DNA from: JADZAI01 sp046348585
GTDB lineage: Bacteria > Pseudomonadota > Alphaproteobacteria > Micropepsales > Micropepsaceae
Reading direction: 5' to 3'
Assembly: GCA_046348585.1 (NCBI GenBank)
Contig: JAXMDZ010000004.1
Location: forward strand, 1-64,000
DNA: 64,000 nt
Shown: positions 60,041 through 64,000 of the stretch, in pieces
How positions within the stretch are numbered: position 1 is the first letter of the stretch
How the letters are laid out: every line of letters begins with the position of its first letter
Notes under the pieces: generated by a model
The model's input: the letters and a program-made list of their open reading frames with translations, nothing else
Told to the model about the DNA's origin: nothing
The model's database searches: none
Translations under genes and position numbers: made by a program

Positions 60041-61170
60041 GCGGGCTCAAGCTCCTTGGGCAGGGGCGGCGCGTCGGCGCCGGCGGTCTCTGACGGAAAG
60101 GCGTAGGCGTCGGCGGTGCGCCAGCCGATGGCGGTGCGCTCGCCCGGCTCGGGCAGGCGCTCGGCGTCGAGGCGCGAGGCCTTCACCGCCACCTCCTCGC
60201 CGCTGGCGAGCTTCACCACCAGGCGCACATGATCGCCGGCGAAATAGCGTTCGCTGACCGCGCCCTCCAGCCGCGTGGCATGCGGACCTGCGGGCGGCTC
60301 CAGCATCACGCGCTCGGGGCGCACGGCGATGACCGCCTTGCCGGCGCGCGTTCCGGCGGGCGTCGCCAGCATCTGCCCGGCGGCGCTCGCCGCATGGACG
60401 TGGTGATCGTCCGAACCGCCGATCTCGGCGGCGAGGAAATTGTTTTCGCCGACGAAGCCCGCGACGAACAGATTGGCCGGCCGGTCGTAGAGCGCGCCCG
60501 GCGTGCCGCATTGCTCGACGCGGCCCTTGTTGAAGACGGCGATCCGGTCGGACATGGTCAGCGCTTCGCCCTGGTCATGGGTGACGTAGAGCACCGTCAC
60601 CCCCAACTCGCGATGAATGCGGCTGATCTCGTATTGCAGCTGTTCGCGCAGCGATTTGTCGAGCGCCCCCAGCGGCTCGTCCATCAGCACCGCCTTCGGC
60701 TCGAACACCAGCGCCCGCGCCACCGCGACGCGCTGCTGCTGGCCGCCGGACAATTGCGCCGGGCGGCGATGGCCGAAGCCTTCCAGCCGCACCATCGCCA
60801 GCGCCTTCTCGACCCGCGTCTTGATTTCGGCCCGCCCCATGCGGCGCACCTGGAGCGGGAAGGCGAGGTTCTGCGCCACGCTCATATGGGGGAAGAGAGC
60901 GTAGTTCTGGAACACCATGCCCAGCCCGCGCTTGTGCGGCGGACGGCGCGAAATGTCCTCGCCCTCCAGCAGGATCGCTCCGGTCGAGGGCGTCTCGAAC
61001 CCGGCCAGCATCATCAGCGTCGTCGTCTTGCCGCTGCCCGAAGGCCCCAGCAGGGTCAGGAACTCGCCCGGCGCGACATCGAGGTCGAGGTCGCGCACGG
61101 CGGCCGTGACGCCCCCGTCATAGGTCTTGCTGACGCGCTGGAAGCGCACGAAAGGCGCGGCCTCGGTCAT
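60037..61170 (-). CDS. ABC transporter ATP-binding protein (PotA type)
   Basis: This 377-residue ATPase of the MalK/PotA group has Walker A GPSGSGKTT, signature LSGGQQQRVAVARAL, Walker B LMDEPLGALD, switch YVTHDQGEALT and a C-terminal TOBE-type domain (IAVRPERVML). It leads a four-gene Pot-type operon: ATPase, binding protein, PotB, PotC. It is divergent from the Fe3+ permease gene, with a 135-bp gap that carries a Fur-like box. Confidence 0.94.
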   Translation of the reverse strand: MTEAAPFVRFQRVSKTYDGGVTAAVRDLDLDVAPGEFLTLLGPSGSGKTTTLMMLAGFETPSTGAILLEGEDISRRPPHKRGLGMVFQNYALFPHMSVAQNLAFPLQVRRMGRAEIKTRVEKALAMVRLEGFGHRRPAQLSGGQQQRVAVARALVFEPKAVLMDEPLGALDKSLREQLQYEISRIHRELGVTVLYVTHDQGEALTMSDRIAVFNKGRVEQCGTPGALYDRPANLFVAGFVGENNFLAAEIGGSDDHHVHAASAAGQMLATPAGTRAGKAVIAVRPERVMLEPPAGPHATRLEGAVSERYFAGDHVRLVVKLASGEEVAVKASRLDAERLPEPGERTAIGWRTADAYAFPSETAGADAPPLPKELEPA

Positions 61171-61279
61171 CCTCGCTGGTGCTTCCGGATTCGCTGCATC
61201 GAAGGGTTCTAGTCCGGTTTTTCCGTGCGTCCAAACCGCGGGCCTCGGCGGAGGCGGCGCGCGCCTCCCCTTGCCTTCC

Positions 61280-61298
61280 TGCGAGTCATTATCATAAA
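61280..61298. promoter_or_regulatory. Fur-like iron box
   Basis: The segment GCGAGTCATTATCATAAA resembles the Fur consensus GATAATGATAATCATTATC, particularly the core TCATTATCAT. It ends 7 bp before the start at 61306. The location fits iron-dependent repression of the permease gene, and possibly also of the divergent operon 110 bp away. Confidence 0.6.
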
Positions 61299-61305
61299 GC
61301 AGGGC

Positions 61306-62973
61306 GTGACCGCCGCCACCCTCCCGCCGATCGCCGCCTGCCGCCGCCGCCGTGGCGGCGGCCGCCGCTGGGCGCTCGCCGCCGGACTGGCGGCCGGGCT
61401 TCTCGGCCTCCCGGTGCTCGCCATCGTCTGGCAGGTCTTCGCGCCGGCCGGCGAGACCATCGCCCATCTCTGGGCGACGGTGCTGCCGGGCTATGCCGTC
61501 TCGACCTTGATCCTCGCGGCGCTGGTCGGCGTGGGGACTTTGACGCTCGGCGTCGGGCTTGCCTGGGCGACCGTGATGACTGCCTTCCCGGGGCGGCGGT
61601 TCCTCTCCTATGCGCTGGTGCTGCCGCTCGCCGCCCCGGCCTATGTCGTCGCCTACGCCTTCGCCGATCTCTTTCAGGCGGCGGGTCCGGTGCAGACGCT
61701 GCTGCGCGATCTCACCGGCTGGCGGGTCGGCGACTACTGGTTCCCGGAGATCCGTTCGCTCGGCGGCGCGGCCGTCGTCTTCACGTTGACGCTCTATCCT
61801 TACGTCTATCTGCTCGCCCGCGCCGCCTTTCTCCAGCAATCGGCGGCGGCGCTGGATGTGGCGCGCACGCTCGGCCTCGGGCCGTGGCGCGTCTTCTTCC
61901 GCGTCGCGCTGCCGCTCGCCCGCCCGGCGATCGCCGGCGGCGTCGCGCTGGCGCTGATGGAAACGCTCGCCGATTTCGGCGCGGTCTCCTATCTCTCGGT
62001 GCAGACCTTCACGACCGGCATCTATCGCGCCTGGTATGCGATGGGCGACCGCGCCGCGGCGGCGCAGCTCGCCGCCGTGCTGCTCGGGGTGGTCGTGCTG
62101 CTGCTGGCGCTGGAACGGATCGGCCGCCGGGGCAGGGCGGTGCACGACACCGGCGCGCGGACGCAGCCGCCCGCCCCGCTGCGCCTCGCCGGGGGGCGGG
62201 CCGCACTGGTGACGCTTCTGTGCGTCCTGCCGCCGCTGCTCGGCTTCCTGCTGCCCGCCGCGGCGCTGGTGCGGCTGATGATCCTGCACGGACCGGGGCA
62301 GCTGAACGAACGCTTCCTCGCCGCCGCCACCTCAAGCTTCGGCCTCGCCCTTGCCGCGGCGCTCCTCACCGTCGCGCTCGCCGTGCTCATCGCCTATGCG
62401 AAACGCGCCGCGCCCGGACGGCTGACGGCGGCGGCGGGCGCGGTCGCCGGCTTCGGCTACGCGCTGCCCGGCTCGGTCGTCGCGGTCGGCATCCTCCTGC
62501 CGATGACGGCGCTCGACCGGGCGATCAACGCGGTGATGGTCGATCAGTTCGGCATCCGCACGGGCCTGCTGATCACCGGCTCGGCGGCGGGTCTGCTGTT
62601 CGCCTATGCGGTGCGTTTCTCCGCCCCGGCGCTGTCGGCGGTCGACAGCGGCTTCCGGCGCATCACGCCCTCGGTCGCCGCCGCCGCGCGATTGCTCTCT
62701 CAAGGCCCGCGCGACGCGCTGCGCCGCGTCCACATTCCGCTCATAGCCCCGGCGGCGCTCACCGCCGCGCTGCTGGTCTTCGTCGATACGATGAAGGAAC
62801 TGCCCGCGACGCTGCTGATGCGGCCTCTGAACTCCGAAACGCTGGCCGTGCTCGCCTATGGCTATGCCTCGGACGAGCGGCTGGAGAACGCAGCTCTGCC
62901 GGCGCTCGCCATCGTGGCGCTCGGCCTGCCGCCGCTGGTGCTGCTGATGCGCCGTATCGCGGGCGGGCGCTGA
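61306..62973 (+). CDS. Fe3+ ABC transporter permease (FbpB/SfuB type, dual-domain)
   Basis: From the GTG at 61306 this is about 555 residues with two permease halves, typical of FbpB/SfuB/CysW-like iron permeases. EAA loops are ARTLGLGPWRVFFRVALPLA (first half) and LSQGPRDALRRVHIPLIAPA (second half). The frame is open 27 codons upstream, but the Fur-like box there and the RRRR-rich N-terminus favour the GTG. It is convergent with the Fe3+ binding protein gene, with a 15-bp gap. No ATPase specific to it is seen in the window. Confidence 0.88.
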   Translation: MTAATLPPIAACRRRRGGGRRWALAAGLAAGLLGLPVLAIVWQVFAPAGETIAHLWATVLPGYAVSTLILAALVGVGTLTLGVGLAWATVMTAFPGRRFLSYALVLPLAAPAYVVAYAFADLFQAAGPVQTLLRDLTGWRVGDYWFPEIRSLGGAAVVFTLTLYPYVYLLARAAFLQQSAAALDVARTLGLGPWRVFFRVALPLARPAIAGGVALALMETLADFGAVSYLSVQTFTTGIYRAWYAMGDRAAAAQLAAVLLGVVVLLLALERIGRRGRAVHDTGARTQPPAPLRLAGGRAALVTLLCVLPPLLGFLLPAAALVRLMILHGPGQLNERFLAAATSSFGLALAAALLTVALAVLIAYAKRAAPGRLTAAAGAVAGFGYALPGSVVAVGILLPMTALDRAINAVMVDQFGIRTGLLITGSAAGLLFAYAVRFSAPALSAVDSGFRRITPSVAAAARLLSQGPRDALRRVHIPLIAPAALTAALLVFVDTMKELPATLLMRPLNSETLAVLAYGYASDERLENAALPALAIVALGLPPLVLLMRRIAGGR

Positions 62974-62988
62974 CCGGCGGGCGCGCCG

Positions 62989-63999
62989 CTACTTCCAGCC
63001 CACGCGGTCCATGATCGCCTGCGCCTCCGCTTGGTTGCGGCCATAGGCCGAAACGTTCACCGGGTCGGCCTTGAAGGGGCCGAGCGCATCCAGCGCCGGG
63101 TTGCCGGTCGCATCCCCGGCGATCGGGTATTCGTTGTTGCCGACGGCGAAATATCTCTGCGCCTCGTCGCTCGCCAGATATTCCAGGAACTTCACGGCGG
63201 CCGCGCGGTTCGGCGCGTATTTCGCAACCGCCGCGCCGGAAATGTTCACATGCGCGCCGCGCCCGTCCTGATCGGGGAAGACCGCCTGCACCTTGGCCGC
63301 GACCGCCTTGTCCTCGTCCTTGTCCGAGGCCGACAGGCGCACGAAGTAATAGGTGTTGGCGAGCGTGACGGCGCACTCGCCCGCGGCGACGGCCTTGATC
63401 TGGTCGATGTCGCCGCCCTGCGGGGGCCGCGCGAGATTGGCGGCGACGCCCGCCGCCCAAGTCTCGGCCTTTTCCGCGCCCCATTCCTCGATGAGCGCGC
63501 CCAGCAGCGACAGATTGTAGATCGCCGAGCCCGAGCGCATGCACAGCCTGCCCTTCAGCTCCGGCCGCGCGAGATCGGCATAGCCGCGCACCAGCGCCGG
63601 ATCGATGGCATCCCTGGCGATGAAGATGATCCGCGCCCGGCGCGAGAAGCCGAACCACATCTTGCCGGGGTCGCGATAGGCTTCGGGAATGCGCGCGGTC
63701 AGCGTCTCGGACTCGACCGGCTGGAGCAGGCCCTTGGCCTCGGCGCGCCACAGATTGCCGGCATCGGCGGTGATGAAGACGTCGGCCGGGCTCGCTTCGC
63801 CCTCAGCCTCCAGCCGCGCGACGATCTCGTCGGCCTTGCCTTCGGTGACATTGACCTTGATCCCGGTCGCCGCCTCGAAGCCCTGATAGAGCTGCAAATC
63901 GCCGTCATAGTGGCGGCCCGAATAGAGCGTGATTTCCTCGGCGGCGGCGGGCAGCGCCAGCGCGGCGGCGAAGAGGAGGGCGAGGGGGGTGAGGCGCAT
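62989..63999 (-). CDS. Fe3+ ABC transporter substrate-binding protein (FbpA/AfuA type)
   Basis: This 336-residue periplasmic protein has a signal peptide ending at PAAAEE. The LYSGRHYDGDLQLYQGFE segment near the N-terminus and the two adjacent tyrosines in LANTYYFVRL fit the FbpA-type iron-binding site. It would deliver Fe3+ to the adjacent permease, transcribed on the other strand. The ATG is at 63999, next to the window edge, so its promoter lies outside. Confidence 0.93.
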   Translation of the reverse strand: MRLTPLALLFAAALALPAAAEEITLYSGRHYDGDLQLYQGFEAATGIKVNVTEGKADEIVARLEAEGEASPADVFITADAGNLWRAEAKGLLQPVESETLTARIPEAYRDPGKMWFGFSRRARIIFIARDAIDPALVRGYADLARPELKGRLCMRSGSAIYNLSLLGALIEEWGAEKAETWAAGVAANLARPPQGGDIDQIKAVAAGECAVTLANTYYFVRLSASDKDEDKAVAAKVQAVFPDQDGRGAHVNISGAAVAKYAPNRAAAVKFLEYLASDEAQRYFAVGNNEYPIAGDATGNPALDALGPFKADPVNVSAYGRNQAEAQAIMDRVGWK

Positions 64000-64000
64000 C

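Noticed and set aside
60037..62289. A 750-residue frame including the PotA-type ATPase
   Set aside because: The first half is low-complexity translation antisense to the Fe3+ permease; the ATPase begins at MTEAAPFVRF (61170).

Overview
The window is a gene-dense, high-GC stretch of what looks like an alphaproteobacterial chromosome. The lineage is inferred from the family mix: a kdpFABCDE locus with a kdpF-preceding micro-ORF, an alphaproteobacterial-type short HemF, a DUF983 zinc-ribbon protein, many CoA-dependent catabolic genes, TonB-dependent receptors, and FNR-like and Fur-like boxes. I cannot name the genus. No prophage, insertion sequence, CRISPR array or integrase was seen.

Layout. 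1-308: 5' part of a GT25 glycosyltransferase (minus). 359-474: promoter and tRNA-Gln(UUG). 601-8547: high-affinity K+ pump kdp operon with its sensor kinase and regulator. 8568-11417: Ig/TIG-repeat autotransporter (minus). 11730-12260: small secreted protein of unknown function. 12267-18955: a tightly overlapping six-gene sugar-nucleotide and glycan operon (minus) with RfbF, RfbH and UDP-glucose dehydrogenase. 19051-24798: lipoprotein, cytochrome c, HemF, polyphosphate kinase 2, universal stress protein and a membrane protein, with FNR/CRP-type palindromes in several intergenic regions. 24795-27905: cobalamin uptake ATPase and BtuB-like receptor behind a clear cobalamin riboswitch (minus). 28049-37638: secreted alpha/beta hydrolase, then a seven-gene coupled operon (M20 hydrolase, complete Dpp/Opp-type ABC importer, aldehyde dehydrogenase, SDR). 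37805-43574: TonB-dependent receptor, alpha/beta hydrolase, P1-family N-terminal-nucleophile hydrolase and a second aldehyde dehydrogenase. 43649-47105: DUF983 protein, thiolase and formate-THF ligase. 47176-50209: membrane protein, SPFH protein, divergent NAD-kinase-like protein and a small membrane protein. 50222-55736: CoA transferase, carotenoid oxygenase, HxlR regulator, thioesterase, enoyl-CoA hydratase and nitronate-monooxygenase-like flavoprotein. 55791-56885: glycosyltransferase. 56882-61170: Pot-type ABC importer (minus). 61306-63999: Fur-box-preceded Fe3+ permease and a convergent Fe3+ binding protein.

How the parts fit. The kdp block is a self-contained potassium-limitation response. 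The glycan operon makes CDP- and UDP-activated sugars, but the CDP-glucose dehydratase step was not recognised here. The 20-24 kb block combines haem and c-cytochrome functions with polyphosphate and stress functions and may share oxygen- or redox-responsive control. The 28-43.6 kb block looks like a peptide/amide or N-acyl compound uptake and oxidation island, with unknown substrate. The 50-56 kb block is acyl-CoA or lipid-like catabolism.

The most unusual items are the SPFH plus NAD-kinase-like pair (active-site motif GQDG instead of GGDG), the set of FNR-like boxes before polyphosphate and stress genes, and the coupled M20-ABC-ALDH-SDR operon. No wholly new system can be proven from the sequence alone. 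All calls come from reading motifs and gene order; no database search was run.
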